Shown: one piece after another, positions 36,647-45,908 of the stretch
Layout of the letters: each line of letters starts with the position of its first letter
Numbering within the stretch: position 1 is the first letter of the stretch
Origin: Olivibacter domesticus
Lineage (GTDB): Bacteria > Bacteroidota > Bacteroidia > Sphingobacteriales > Sphingobacteriaceae
Reading direction: 5' to 3'
DNA length: 64,000 nt
Assembly: GCF_900109575.1 (NCBI RefSeq)
Contig: NZ_FOAF01000004.1
Coordinates: 248,001 to 312,000 of the forward strand
Notes under the pieces: model-generated
Databases searched by the model: none
The model's input: the letters and a program-made list of their open reading frames with translations, nothing else
What the model was told of the DNA's origin: nothing
Program-made: the position numbers and the translations under genes

Positions 36647-36940
36647 CTACACCCCTCCATGTAGCCGCAGCTGATTCTTTAAATGATTAATCTCTTGCTG
36701 CATTTTCGTTACTTTGTTAATCAGATGCCTCATTGCATCTATGCCTTCAATATTGATATTTAAGTCGTAATGCCAACGACGAAATTGTTCCAATTCGTTC
36801 AACTGCTCTTCTTTAATATAGCGTTCGTCGGATACCACGGTAATTTCAAGTAAACCCTCTTCCTGCAAAGACTGTACAAAGTGCTGCTCGATCTCGTATT
36901 GCTCACAATACTCCTTTATCAAAATCAATGTTGTTTCCAT
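36647..36940 (-). CDS. cbpM: Chaperone modulator CbpM-like
   Basis: A 97-residue protein that begins with a MerR-like element and ends in a coiled coil (INKVTKMQQEINHLKNQLRLHGG). CbpM binds the J-domain of CbpA and inhibits it. The first half (EYCEQYEIEQHFVQSLQEEG, then EQLNELEQFRRWHYDLNINIEG) is typical of the family. It starts nine bases after the stop of cbpA, in the standard cbpA-cbpM order. Confidence 0.88.
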   Translation of the reverse strand: METTLILIKEYCEQYEIEQHFVQSLQEEGLLEITVVSDERYIKEEQLNELEQFRRWHYDLNINIEGIDAMRHLINKVTKMQQEINHLKNQLRLHGGV

Positions 36941-36949
36941 TTTAAAAGT

Positions 36950-37882
36950 CTATGAATGATCCGTGTCTGCTAACTGCCTAAACAACTGTTTTTGCTCTTC
37001 CGTTAAACCAGTAGGGATTTTAACATGATAAGTAATGATCAAATCACCAAATTGCCCCTCTTTCTTATACACAGGAAAGCCCTTACCTTTTAGTTTAACC
37101 TTCGTGCCGTTTTGCGTCTCCGGTTTAACTTTAAGTTTCACCTTGCCTGTCAGCGTATCTACCAACACTTCTCCCCCCAGCACTGCCGTATAAAGATCTA
37201 TATCTTTTGTAAGATATAAATCGTCCTTCAATCGTTTAAACATTGGATCATCAGAAATAATAAAAGTTATGTATAGATCACCTGCCGGGCCGTTGTTCAC
37301 TCCCGCCCCTCCCTGCCCTTTGAGTCGTATTTCTTGGCCATTTTCTACACCTGCAGGAATAGTAATTCTTAATTTCTTGCCATTTACATTTACGGTATGT
37401 TTATGTGTTACGGCCGCGTCGCGTAAATTTAAGGGAAGTTCTGCACGGTAATCTTGCCCTTTAAACCGTGTATGTCCTCCTCCTCGAGAAGCTCCTCCAA
37501 ACATCGAGGAGAAAAAATCCGAAAAATCAGCTTCGGAGAAATCTCCGCCGGTACTGGAAAAGCCTCCTCCAAACGGGTTTTGGCCATCGAAAGGATTTCC
37601 GCCTCTACGTTGTCCGCCCCCGCCCTGTGCTCGATTTGCCTGTTCATATGCATCAGCATGTTTCCAATCTTTTCCGTATTGATCATATTTTTTTCTCTTT
37701 TCCGAATCACCCAACACTTCATTTGCCTCATTAATTTCTTGAAATTTTTTATGTGCTTCCTTGTCGTCAGGATTTAAATCAGGATGCAGCTTACGCGCCA
37801 TTTTACGATAGGCCTTTTTTATATCATCCTGAGAAGCATTTTTTTCGACACCTAAAATTTTGTAGTAGTCAATATAATCCAT
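36950..37882 (-). CDS. cbpA: DnaJ-type co-chaperone CbpA-like
   Basis: A 310-residue DnaJ homologue with a J domain (residues 4-70, HPD at 33-35), a glycine- and phenylalanine-rich linker (about 92-135) and the C-terminal peptide-binding domains I and II. It has no CxxCxGxG zinc finger, which separates CbpA from DnaJ. It stimulates DnaK and, in E. coli, binds curved DNA in stationary phase. It leads a two-gene operon with cbpM, and converges with dps, another stationary-phase protein. Confidence 0.94.
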   Translation of the reverse strand: MDYIDYYKILGVEKNASQDDIKKAYRKMARKLHPDLNPDDKEAHKKFQEINEANEVLGDSEKRKKYDQYGKDWKHADAYEQANRAQGGGGQRRGGNPFDGQNPFGGGFSSTGGDFSEADFSDFFSSMFGGASRGGGHTRFKGQDYRAELPLNLRDAAVTHKHTVNVNGKKLRITIPAGVENGQEIRLKGQGGAGVNNGPAGDLYITFIISDDPMFKRLKDDLYLTKDIDLYTAVLGGEVLVDTLTGKVKLKVKPETQNGTKVKLKGKGFPVYKKEGQFGDLIITYHVKIPTGLTEEQKQLFRQLADTDHS

Positions 37883-37974
37883 AATGTTGTTAAAGTATTG
37901 TGCCTTCCCTTCCTACATACATCTGTTTCGTGCTTTTTGTTTGTCGGTATTTTCTAATCATAGAACAATTTCCC

Positions 37975-37982
37975 TATGTTTG
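37975..37982 (+). promoter_or_regulatory. -7 promoter box for the WalJ-like gene
   Basis: TATGTTTG fits TAnnTTTG and ends only four bases before the ATG at 37987, so the transcript may have no leader or start elsewhere. Confidence 0.45.
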
Positions 37983-37986
37983 TAAT

Positions 37987-38814
37987 ATGTCTTCGCTTTT
38001 TGTATCATCACTTAATTCTGGCAGTAATGGCAATTGCTATTATATCGGAAATGACCAGGAAGCTATTCTTGTCGATGTTGGAATCTCCTGTCGAGAGATT
38101 GAAAAACGTATGACCCGCTTAGGACTCTCATTGCACTTGGTTAAAGCAATCTTTATCTCCCATGAGCATACTGACCATATTAAAGGTTTATATAGGTTGG
38201 CCAACAAATATCAATTAGCGGTATATATAAGTCAAGGAACCTTAGCCGCTACCGGCTTTACATTCCCTTTAGCAACCATCAATATATTTAACTCTTCTTT
38301 ACCTATACAAATTGGTACCTTACAAGTAATCCCCTTTGCCAAGTACCATGATGCCACCGACCCTTACAGTTTTGTTATAACAAACGAGCAAGTGAAAATT
38401 GGCGTGTTTACGGATATTGGAAGAGTTTGCGACCGCATAACTTATTATTTTAAACAGTGTCATGCTGTTTTTTTAGAAGCTAATTATGATGAAGATATGC
38501 TGAACAATGGCCGTTATCCTTATTTTTTAAAAAAGAGGATAAGCGGTGGCCATGGCCACTTATCCAATAAACAAGCTTTGGATCTATTTCTATCTCATCG
38601 AACGGACGAACTAAGTCTTCTTCTCCTATCACATTTATCAAAAGACAATAACTGCCCGGATTTAGTAGCACGTTTATTCAAAGAACATGCGGGATCTACA
38701 GAAATTGTTGTAGCATCCCGTTACGAGGAAAGTCTTGTTTATGAGGTCACCTCTCGTGCTAGTATGTATCAAGATATCGAGATACAGTATCAAGACATCA
38801 GTAGTAAGATATAA
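37987..38814 (+). CDS. Metallo-beta-lactamase-fold hydrolase, WalJ/YycJ-like
   Basis: A 275-residue cytoplasmic MBL-fold protein. Its opening SSLNSGSNGNCYYIGN and the metal motif HEHTDH (59-64) match the WalJ/YycJ group, tied to DNA handling and cell-wall coordination in Firmicutes. Later metal-site histidines are visible in SGGHGHLSNKQ and LLLSHLSKDN. I took the ATG at 37987, because codons further upstream would lie within the promoter. It diverges from cbpA. Confidence 0.9.
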   Translation: MSSLFVSSLNSGSNGNCYYIGNDQEAILVDVGISCREIEKRMTRLGLSLHLVKAIFISHEHTDHIKGLYRLANKYQLAVYISQGTLAATGFTFPLATINIFNSSLPIQIGTLQVIPFAKYHDATDPYSFVITNEQVKIGVFTDIGRVCDRITYYFKQCHAVFLEANYDEDMLNNGRYPYFLKKRISGGHGHLSNKQALDLFLSHRTDELSLLLLSHLSKDNNCPDLVARLFKEHAGSTEIVVASRYEESLVYEVTSRASMYQDIEIQYQDISSKI

Positions 38815-38822
38815 GTAGCAAG

Positions 38823-38989
38823 ACTATATTAGTTATGAGTTATCAGTTGCGAGTTGTTAGCACTATATTAGTTATCAGTTGCGAGTTGTTAGCTGTGAGC
38901 ATTCTTACAATTTGACTACTCAACGACTTGACAATTTAACTAGTCAGCCATTTAACTACTCAACGACTTAACTATTCAACTACTCAGCT
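38823..38989. repeat. Short direct-repeat cluster
   Basis: A unit of about 32 bases (ACTATATTAGTTAT then TATCAGTTGCGAGTTGTTAGC) occurs twice, the first copy with a 7-base insertion. It is followed by two copies of TTTRACTACTCAACGACTT spaced 40 bases apart and further ACTACTCA variants. It fills the gap between two convergent genes. The units are not separated by unique spacers, so it is not CRISPR. Confidence 0.65.
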
Positions 38990-39014
38990 AGGCAGCAAAA
39001 CTAGCGCCATACGG

Positions 39015-40694
39015 CTACTCTTTAAATTCTGCTTTTTCCCATGATTCCTTTTTAAAATAATGGAGAAGTAAGAAGAAGACGCCTGAAAACAGACCCGCAA
39101 GCAACCAAACCAACCATTCGTATTTTACGGCCAGATAATGTCCGAAACCAATAGCACTGATAAGACCTATTAGTATTAAGTTAGCAATAAACCTTCCTTC
39201 TGTCTTTTTAAGTGGCTGACTGAAGGGATAGCCTGTGACGGTAAATAAACAGATTAAGACTGCCGCAATTCCTCCCACAGCAGTAGATAAGAGAATATCA
39301 TTGAGTACCGGATAACCGATAAAGGACAAACCTAACGCAGTAAAAACCAACATAAAGGGCATATAGAATTTGATAAAGGCGGCTTTTAATACACCCGACA
39401 TTAACAGCCCTGGTTGCTGTATAGGTGCAACAAAGTAGACCCATGCGGCCTTATATTTTTCACTTTGTGTAATGAATTGAAATACGGTTAATAGGGTAAA
39501 TAAAGAGAAGTAAAAAATGAATAGATAGGTGTGTTGGTCTAAAATCATCTGCCAGCGTTCCACAAATGACACTGCTCCCTGTCCTTTATTACGAACAAAG
39601 AACATAAAGAAAAAATATACAGGTACATAAGCCATGGAAGGATACACTTTAATTTTAAACTCCCGGGTTCTACCAGTAAGCGCCCACACAAACTCAAAGC
39701 CCGCACTTTCCAGCGGACTACGTGTAACAGCTCTTGCCAACTTGTGACCAAAAGCAACCTGTTCATGTGCCACCACCTTTTCTTCCCTTACGTTGTCTTC
39801 TGTTGGCAATCCAGCTAACATTACATTAAATCCGGATGAAAACCTGCCGGTAATTAACCATAAAGCAATAAAGGGTGTTATAAGTGCAAGAGCGGACAAA
39901 GAAAGTGCTAGTACAGAGAAATCACCTGCACCTAGCTCCTGTAATGCTCCAATCCAAGCGCTTGGCGTGAACCATAGCCAATAGGTAGAAGCAAAATCTA
40001 TTTGCTGTACCATAGCGCTCTCCAAGATACTGGGCATCGTGTAATACAACGCAAAGATAAGGATGGAAAAAACAATTTGTAAATAGGCAACAATGTCTTT
40101 AAAACGCTTTACCGGCAGAAAATGCATGGCAATAAGATAAAACATATTGACTAGCAAGACACAGAGCACGGTAGCAATAGAAACCTGTAAAACAAAAATT
40201 ACTCCCCCAATGGCAGTTTTTGTTAAAAGCGTAAATATAAAACCAGGAAGCGCTAAACCGAGCGCTTGCTTAAAAACACTTATACCAATGTGAACAATAC
40301 GTGTAACAGTAAGCGTACGATCGTTTACAGGCGTCGGTAATATGATAAAATTGTCTCGACTATCTAACAGCAATACAGAAAAATCTGCAATCAAAGTGAG
40401 GCACAGCATAGCCATAAACACTCCAAAATAAATTGTATAAGACAGATAAGGCTTATTAACAGAGAACAAGAACAACAGTAGCACACCCCCCATAACCGCT
40501 AGCAATAAAAAATTTATCCAAGAACTGTAATTGCTTTCCTTCTTTGGCTTATTACCAAAAGAAGTTAAAGGTCTTCTATCATCCATTAACAACTTTGTTC
40601 GTAGGACAATTTCAAACTGCGTGGTATTTACTCCTAATTTTGCAAACAGGGGACTAAATAATAAAGTAAACCGTACAATCAGATTATTCATCAT
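39015..40694 (-). CDS. ABC transporter permease, multi-spanning
   Basis: A 559-residue inner-membrane protein with about 12 hydrophobic helices arranged in two blocks, separated by a charged segment near 290-320 (GLPTEDNVREEKVVAHEQV). It belongs to no specific exporter family I recognise. The ATP-binding gene begins upstream on the same strand, 34 bases away, so the pair forms a two-component ABC exporter. The cargo is unknown; drugs, lipids or peptides are all possible. Confidence 0.8.
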   Translation of the reverse strand: MMNNLIVRFTLLFSPLFAKLGVNTTQFEIVLRTKLLMDDRRPLTSFGNKPKKESNYSSWINFLLLAVMGGVLLLFLFSVNKPYLSYTIYFGVFMAMLCLTLIADFSVLLLDSRDNFIILPTPVNDRTLTVTRIVHIGISVFKQALGLALPGFIFTLLTKTAIGGVIFVLQVSIATVLCVLLVNMFYLIAMHFLPVKRFKDIVAYLQIVFSILIFALYYTMPSILESAMVQQIDFASTYWLWFTPSAWIGALQELGAGDFSVLALSLSALALITPFIALWLITGRFSSGFNVMLAGLPTEDNVREEKVVAHEQVAFGHKLARAVTRSPLESAGFEFVWALTGRTREFKIKVYPSMAYVPVYFFFMFFVRNKGQGAVSFVERWQMILDQHTYLFIFYFSLFTLLTVFQFITQSEKYKAAWVYFVAPIQQPGLLMSGVLKAAFIKFYMPFMLVFTALGLSFIGYPVLNDILLSTAVGGIAAVLICLFTVTGYPFSQPLKKTEGRFIANLILIGLISAIGFGHYLAVKYEWLVWLLAGLFSGVFFLLLHYFKKESWEKAEFKE

Positions 40695-40728
40695 AAAAAA
40701 TAGGCTGTAATGATCTCCTTAATTTAAT

Positions 40729-41508
40729 CTATTCGAAAGCCGAAATAATCCTAGCGGCATTCCCGGAAGTATCGATCTGCCCCGTAAGCTTCGCAAATAT
40801 GTGTTCGAGTGAATCGGCCTGTTCGCTTTTCAGCTGTTCAAACGTACCATTAGCAACGATTACACCATTATTTATAAGCAAAATCCGGTCAGAAACTTTC
40901 TCTACGACATCCATCATATGCGAACAGTAGAAAATTGTTTTCCCTTCTTTTGCCATTAACGATATGAGTTCTTTAACAGTGATAACGGCATTTGCGTCCA
41001 ATCCGGAAAGCGGCTCATCGAGCACTAGAATTTTCGGATTATGGATAATTCCAGCTATAAGCAATACTTTCTGTTTCATCCCTTTAGAAAAGGTATCCAT
41101 GCGTTTATGAAGGTATTCACTTAATTCAAAAGCCGTTAATAGTCTGGTTGCACGCGCTGTTATAAGCTGTTCATCCATTCCATAAAGTTTCCCCACAAAA
41201 TCGAGGTATTCTAGTGGCGTTAATACATCGTATAATTCTGCATTTTCGGGGACATAACCAATTATGGATTTAATTGATAAGGTATCATTTCTTAGGTCTT
41301 TTCCATCTACGGATATAGTCCCTTCAAATTCGTCAATCAGACCGGTCAATATTTTTACTGTTGTAGATTTACCAGCACCGTTAGGGCCAATATAACCTAT
41401 TACTTCTCCAGGATAAACGTCCAGGTCAACACCTTTTAAAACCTGTTTATCGCCATAATTTTTATAAAGACCTTTTATACATATGATAGGTTCCTGTTGG
41501 TTCATCAT
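40729..41508 (-). CDS. ABC transporter ATP-binding protein
   Basis: A 259-residue ATPase of an ABC exporter. Walker A GPNGAGKST (41-49), the Q-loop, the signature FSKGMKQK (about 142-149) and Walker B ILVLDEPLSGL (about 160-170) are all present, as is the H-loop in IFYCSHMMDV. It drives the adjacent 559-residue permease. The C-terminal tail is short, as in simple exporters. Confidence 0.95.
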   Translation of the reverse strand: MMNQQEPIICIKGLYKNYGDKQVLKGVDLDVYPGEVIGYIGPNGAGKSTTVKILTGLIDEFEGTISVDGKDLRNDTLSIKSIIGYVPENAELYDVLTPLEYLDFVGKLYGMDEQLITARATRLLTAFELSEYLHKRMDTFSKGMKQKVLLIAGIIHNPKILVLDEPLSGLDANAVITVKELISLMAKEGKTIFYCSHMMDVVEKVSDRILLINNGVIVANGTFEQLKSEQADSLEHIFAKLTGQIDTSGNAARIISAFE

Positions 41509-41553
41509 TGTCTAAATTGAGTTTAGACAAGCAATATAAGCATAATTATAAAA

Positions 41554-43272
41554 TTAGTTCATATTAATCCCATCTCCGTATTTAAAAAAAGTATTAATAG
41601 TCACAGGCAATTTCCCAGAAGTCTTTAACTCTCCCATCAGTACTTTCGCCGATGCTTGTTGGAAGCTAGCGTCATTTTGGTAGCCCACCACGATACCCTT
41701 TGCATTTTCAATACCTGGAAAAGTTGCAATAGCATAGGGGTTGGCAAATACATTGAATATTGTTTTATCGGTAGCAAGTTGACTAATAAATAAATTTACT
41801 TCACTATTGTAATTCAATTTACTTTGAGGCCTTAAACGCTGGTCATGAAGCGCTACAATGATTTGATCATATTTTTCTAGTTCGCCCGTAACATTCGCGA
41901 TTTCCGTAGCGCTAGCCTGAGCTCCCACTACAAAATTCGAGCTATTCTTAAAATAATCATTTAATATGTATTGAAAATTAGTAATGCTATCGGCTCCAAT
42001 GCTTATGACTGCTGTTTTTAAATTCGCGTTTAAGGAGTCGACCGCACCATTGCCTTTTAATAAGGTGATAGCAGCATCAGCCAGCTGCTGATTTAACATT
42101 TTTGCAGGCTGGTTATTTAAATCCTGATAGAGATTTTCTATCATAACAGGTTTTAACTCATCTAAATGAAGCCAATACTTAGCCGCAAGTATTTTCTTCA
42201 CCCTGGCATCCAGATCTTGCTTAGATATTCTTTTCTTTCTAACCGCTTTTCTTACTTTTTTTATTGCCCTTTTGCTATTTTCGGAGAGCTCTAAGACATC
42301 GTTCCCTGCAATAATTGCCCTAACATCCGCCTCCCCGTCCTGAAAATATTTCACTACCCCTTTCATATCCATAGCATCCGTGAATACTAAACCTTTAAAG
42401 TTAAGGCGTTCCTTCAATATGCCCGTAATGATAGTATGCGATAAAGAAGAAGGTAAATTAGCATTTGTATCTAAGGCTGGTATATTCATATGCGCAACCA
42501 TCACGCCCGAAGCTCCCTGCCTAGTAAGTTCTTTAAAAGGATATAACTCTAAAGAATCAAGACGTGCAGCGGTAAAATTTAATTTCGGCAAGTCATAATG
42601 GGAGTCGACATCCGTATCTCCATGCCCTGGAAAATGTTTCAATGATGTGATGATCCCTTCATCCATCATTCCTCGCATGTAGCTTGCGGCCTTTCTAGTC
42701 ACATTTTCTTTGTTCTCTCCAAAAGATCTGAAATTAATAACCGGATTATTAGGATTATTATTAACATCTACTACCGGTGCAAAATTGATATTTAACCCAA
42801 TTCTTTTAAAGTTTTTCGCAATTTCCTGCCCCATTTGATATATAAGCTGTTCATTCTGGACAGCCCCTAACGCCATTTGATAAGGAAAAGAAATGGTGGA
42901 ATCCACTAGACGCATACCTAAGCCCCACTCGCCATCCAGCGCCATAAACAAGGGCACTTTTGAAAGCGCTTGATACTTATTGATCATATAAGCATGTCTT
43001 ATAGGACCACCCTGAAAGAGTACCACTCCACCTAACTTTTCTTTTTTAATCACTTTAGCGACAGAATCAATATACTTTTGACCAAGATTAGTATGTGCTC
43101 GAACCATAAATAACTGAGCTATACGCTGTTTTTTATTTAGTGTTTTAAAAACAGAATCTACCCACTGGTGTTCCTGGTTAATAAAATTTACAAATGAGGT
43201 CTTTGTTTGAGCAGTAACTACTTGGAAGGTTAATAAGGTTATCAAACCAGTGAAAAAGGATTTTCTAAGCAT
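41554..43272 (-). CDS. Glycoside hydrolase family 3, NagZ-like, paralogue 1
   Basis: A 572-residue exported protein (signal ending VVTAQ) with a GH3 N-terminal barrel and C-terminal domain. The NagZ-type catalytic dyad is present in KHFPGHGDTDVDSH (D223 and H225) and the nucleophile in FTDAMDM (D299), so it should remove terminal GlcNAc-type residues. Substrates are likely peptidoglycan turnover products or host/chitin glycans; unlike many Bacteroidota homologues it lacks a fused serine hydrolase. I took the ATG at 43272 over one 17 codons upstream. It is a tandem paralogue of the next gene upstream. Confidence 0.9.
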   Translation of the reverse strand: MLRKSFFTGLITLLTFQVVTAQTKTSFVNFINQEHQWVDSVFKTLNKKQRIAQLFMVRAHTNLGQKYIDSVAKVIKKEKLGGVVLFQGGPIRHAYMINKYQALSKVPLFMALDGEWGLGMRLVDSTISFPYQMALGAVQNEQLIYQMGQEIAKNFKRIGLNINFAPVVDVNNNPNNPVINFRSFGENKENVTRKAASYMRGMMDEGIITSLKHFPGHGDTDVDSHYDLPKLNFTAARLDSLELYPFKELTRQGASGVMVAHMNIPALDTNANLPSSLSHTIITGILKERLNFKGLVFTDAMDMKGVVKYFQDGEADVRAIIAGNDVLELSENSKRAIKKVRKAVRKKRISKQDLDARVKKILAAKYWLHLDELKPVMIENLYQDLNNQPAKMLNQQLADAAITLLKGNGAVDSLNANLKTAVISIGADSITNFQYILNDYFKNSSNFVVGAQASATEIANVTGELEKYDQIIVALHDQRLRPQSKLNYNSEVNLFISQLATDKTIFNVFANPYAIATFPGIENAKGIVVGYQNDASFQQASAKVLMGELKTSGKLPVTINTFFKYGDGINMN

Positions 43273-43444
43273 ATCTATCAGGTAAAAATCAAACTTAGAT
43301 AAAAATGCTTGTTTGTGCAACACTAAAACAAATCTAGGTGAATATTTATTTGCTTTTATTCAAAAAGGCCTTCAATATTCTATTTAAAAGCTTTAAAAAT
43401 AAGTGTTTTTGCGTCTATATAAAATCAACATGCAACAAAATGCT

Positions 43445-45151
43445 CTATATACCATCCCCATATTTAAAAAATGTATTAATAGTAACAGGTAATTTTCCGC
43501 TGGGTTTAATTTTTCTTAAAATAACCGCTGCAGCTGCACGCTGTAATTCGGCACTGTTTTGATAAGCCATCATAATACTCTTACATTGTTCGACCCCTGG
43601 AAGCCCGGCTAGCGTATAAGGATTTGCAAATACACAAAACACGCTATTCATACTAGCCAGCTCATTCATAAATAATCTTACTGTGCCGCTATAGTTTATT
43701 TTGCTTTGTGGACTTTTACGATTATCATGCACTCCTACAATAATTTGATTATAGCGCATCAGCTCAACCGAAACTTTCGCAATATCATTAGGCGTTGCAT
43801 TAGGAGAAATAACAAAATTGAGTGCATTGTCGAAGCGTTCACTAAGCGTTTTCTGAAAGGTAGTTATCTCTGACGCGCCGATACTAATAATAGCCGTCCT
43901 TTTGTTATATGCCAAGGCATTTAGCAGGCTGTCACTTTTCAATAGCGTGATAGCAGCATTTGCCAATTGCTGATTAAGAGTCTTAGAGGCACTACGATTA
44001 ACTTCTTTGTAGATACCCAGTAAATCTACAGGCTTATATCTATCTAACGTCAGCCAAAGCTTTGCTGCTAAAATTTTCTTTACTCGCACATCTATTTCCT
44101 GACGGGAGATCCTCTTGCTCACTATTGCCTTTTCAATCATGTCAATGGCCCTTTTACTATTTTGTGATAATTCCAGCACATCATTACCGGCAATGACCGC
44201 GCGTACATCTGCCTCGCCACCTTTAAAATATTTAACAACCCCATTCATATCCATAGCATCTGTGAAAGTCAGGCCTTTAAATCCTAATTGTCTTTTTAAT
44301 AAGTCATTAATCACATGAGGAGATAGAGAAGAAGGTAAATTAGGTGTTTTATCGAGCGAGGGAATATGCATATGGGCAACCATAACACCCGGGGCCCCTT
44401 CATTAATTAGTTGCTTAAAAGGAAATAGCTCAAGCGAATCAAGTCTGCCGCGTGTAAAATTAAGTGTAGGTAAATCTCTATGCGAATCTACATCTGTGTC
44501 GCCATGCCCAGGAAAATGCTTTAAAGTTATTAGGAGCCGTTCGTCCATCATTCCTTTCATATAAGCACTTCCCTTACGAGCTACATTTTCTTTATTCTCT
44601 CCGAAAGATCTGAAGTTGATAACGGGATTTCTTGGATTATTATTGATGTCGACTACAGGAGCAAAATTTATATTAAGGCCGATACGTTTAAAGTCTTTCG
44701 CGATCTCCCGTCCCATTTTATAAAGTAAGCTATTATCCTGAATGGCTCCTAAGGTCATTTGATAGGGGTAAGATATAGCGGAGTCTGCCAACCTCATCCC
44801 TAGTCCCCACTCTCCATCTAAGGCCACTAAAAGTGGAACTTTTGATATTTTTTGATAATAGTTGATTGTTGCAGCATGGTTAACAGGGCCACCCTGAAAG
44901 AAAACCACCCCTCCAAGCTTATCTTCCTTAATAACATTTGCTACAGAATCAATATAACGCTTTCCAAGATTTGTATGTGCCCGCACCATGAAGAGCTGGC
45001 CAATCTTTTCACGTAGGTTCAGTTTATTAAAAACGGAATCTACCCAAACGTGCTGTGCATTAATGAAAGTATTGAATTCCGTTCCATTCTGTGCATACAA
45101 AGCGTTATTACACCATCCGACGAGCAAAAATATTACAATCTTTTTAACCAT
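43445..45151 (-). CDS. Glycoside hydrolase family 3, NagZ-like, paralogue 2
   Basis: A 568-residue exported protein (signal ending ALYAQ) closely related to its downstream neighbour. It keeps KHFPGHGDTDVDSH (D222 and H224) and the nucleophile D298 in FTDAMDM, so both copies appear active. The shared VFFQGGP and FRSFGENKEN stretches place it in the same group. The gap between the two is 172 bases, so each may have its own promoter. The tandem duplication suggests different substrate preference or dosage. Confidence 0.9.
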   Translation of the reverse strand: MVKKIVIFLLVGWCNNALYAQNGTEFNTFINAQHVWVDSVFNKLNLREKIGQLFMVRAHTNLGKRYIDSVANVIKEDKLGGVVFFQGGPVNHAATINYYQKISKVPLLVALDGEWGLGMRLADSAISYPYQMTLGAIQDNSLLYKMGREIAKDFKRIGLNINFAPVVDINNNPRNPVINFRSFGENKENVARKGSAYMKGMMDERLLITLKHFPGHGDTDVDSHRDLPTLNFTRGRLDSLELFPFKQLINEGAPGVMVAHMHIPSLDKTPNLPSSLSPHVINDLLKRQLGFKGLTFTDAMDMNGVVKYFKGGEADVRAVIAGNDVLELSQNSKRAIDMIEKAIVSKRISRQEIDVRVKKILAAKLWLTLDRYKPVDLLGIYKEVNRSASKTLNQQLANAAITLLKSDSLLNALAYNKRTAIISIGASEITTFQKTLSERFDNALNFVISPNATPNDIAKVSVELMRYNQIIVGVHDNRKSPQSKINYSGTVRLFMNELASMNSVFCVFANPYTLAGLPGVEQCKSIMMAYQNSAELQRAAAAVILRKIKPSGKLPVTINTFFKYGDGI

Positions 45152-45212
45152 GGGAATTCAATCCCTCAAAGATAATACCCAAGGTTTAAAAAACACTAGC
45201 TCAACAAAGAAT

Positions 45213-45641
45213 TCAATGTTTATCTCGTTCTTTATCCATGGCATCATGCTTATCGCGCAATAAGACGAGCACTAATGCAAACAAAATAGCCACACTTACC
45301 CAAACAGCAGCGTAAGGATTCAGTATACTATCCGCCAGGTTCTTAAAAACTAAGGCCATAATGATGACAGGCATTTGTAAAACGCAAGCCAACCGCACAT
45401 AAGTACCAGTAAACAGCGCAATAGCACCCAGTATATGAGCTACAATAATCAAGTGTACTAAGACACTAATCATAATAGCCACTGGGATACTACTGTTCAT
45501 CATTAGATCGGTGAATTTGTGGATATTGGCAACAAATTCCAAACCTTTCCAAAGAATGACAATGGATAGTACAATCCTTGTGATTTCTAACCAAAGCGGG
45601 TGGCGCTTTTCACCCTTGTGCGTAACATGATGTGAGAGCAT
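45213..45641 (-). CDS. DoxX-like four-helix membrane protein
   Basis: A 142-residue protein with four predicted transmembrane helices (about 20-36, 50-70, 74-93, 103-125) and charged ends. The WKGLEFV opening of the first helix and HIL...TGTYVRLAC pattern are typical of DoxX-like proteins, some of which act in redox or oxidative-stress response. It stands alone beside the GH3 genes. Confidence 0.65.
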   Translation of the reverse strand: MLSHHVTHKGEKRHPLWLEITRIVLSIVILWKGLEFVANIHKFTDLMMNSSIPVAIMISVLVHLIIVAHILGAIALFTGTYVRLACVLQMPVIIMALVFKNLADSILNPYAAVWVSVAILFALVLVLLRDKHDAMDKERDKH

Positions 45642-45822
45642 AGCATTCAGTTTTAAGTGTTTATATAAAGTTAGCTTATTGTAATATTAAAGTTACGCTT
45701 TAATTATGAGAATAACAAGACAATAAATATTTTGTAATTGACAGCTTTACATTACACTTCTTGACAGCGGGTTTAGCATGATAATTTACTGGTGTGCATA
45801 TTCACTTATAAACTTATAAGCA

Positions 45823-45853
45823 TTTGATCCTTCCTTTTTTTTATTTATGTTTG
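45823..45853 (+). promoter_or_regulatory. Complete promoter for the GH88/105 gene
   Basis: TTTG at 45823-45826, a 19-base spacer and TATGTTTG at 45846-45853 match the Bacteroidota consensus well. It leaves a leader of about 50 bases before the ATG at 45909. Confidence 0.7.
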
Positions 45854-45908
45854 GGAAACAACAATAAACGTCAAATCAACAATAAAAACTAAAAAAACGA
45901 ATAAATTC

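Noticed and set aside
38823-38989. CRISPR-like repeats
   Set aside because: Units differ in length, two types are mixed, there are no unique uniform spacers and no cas genes.
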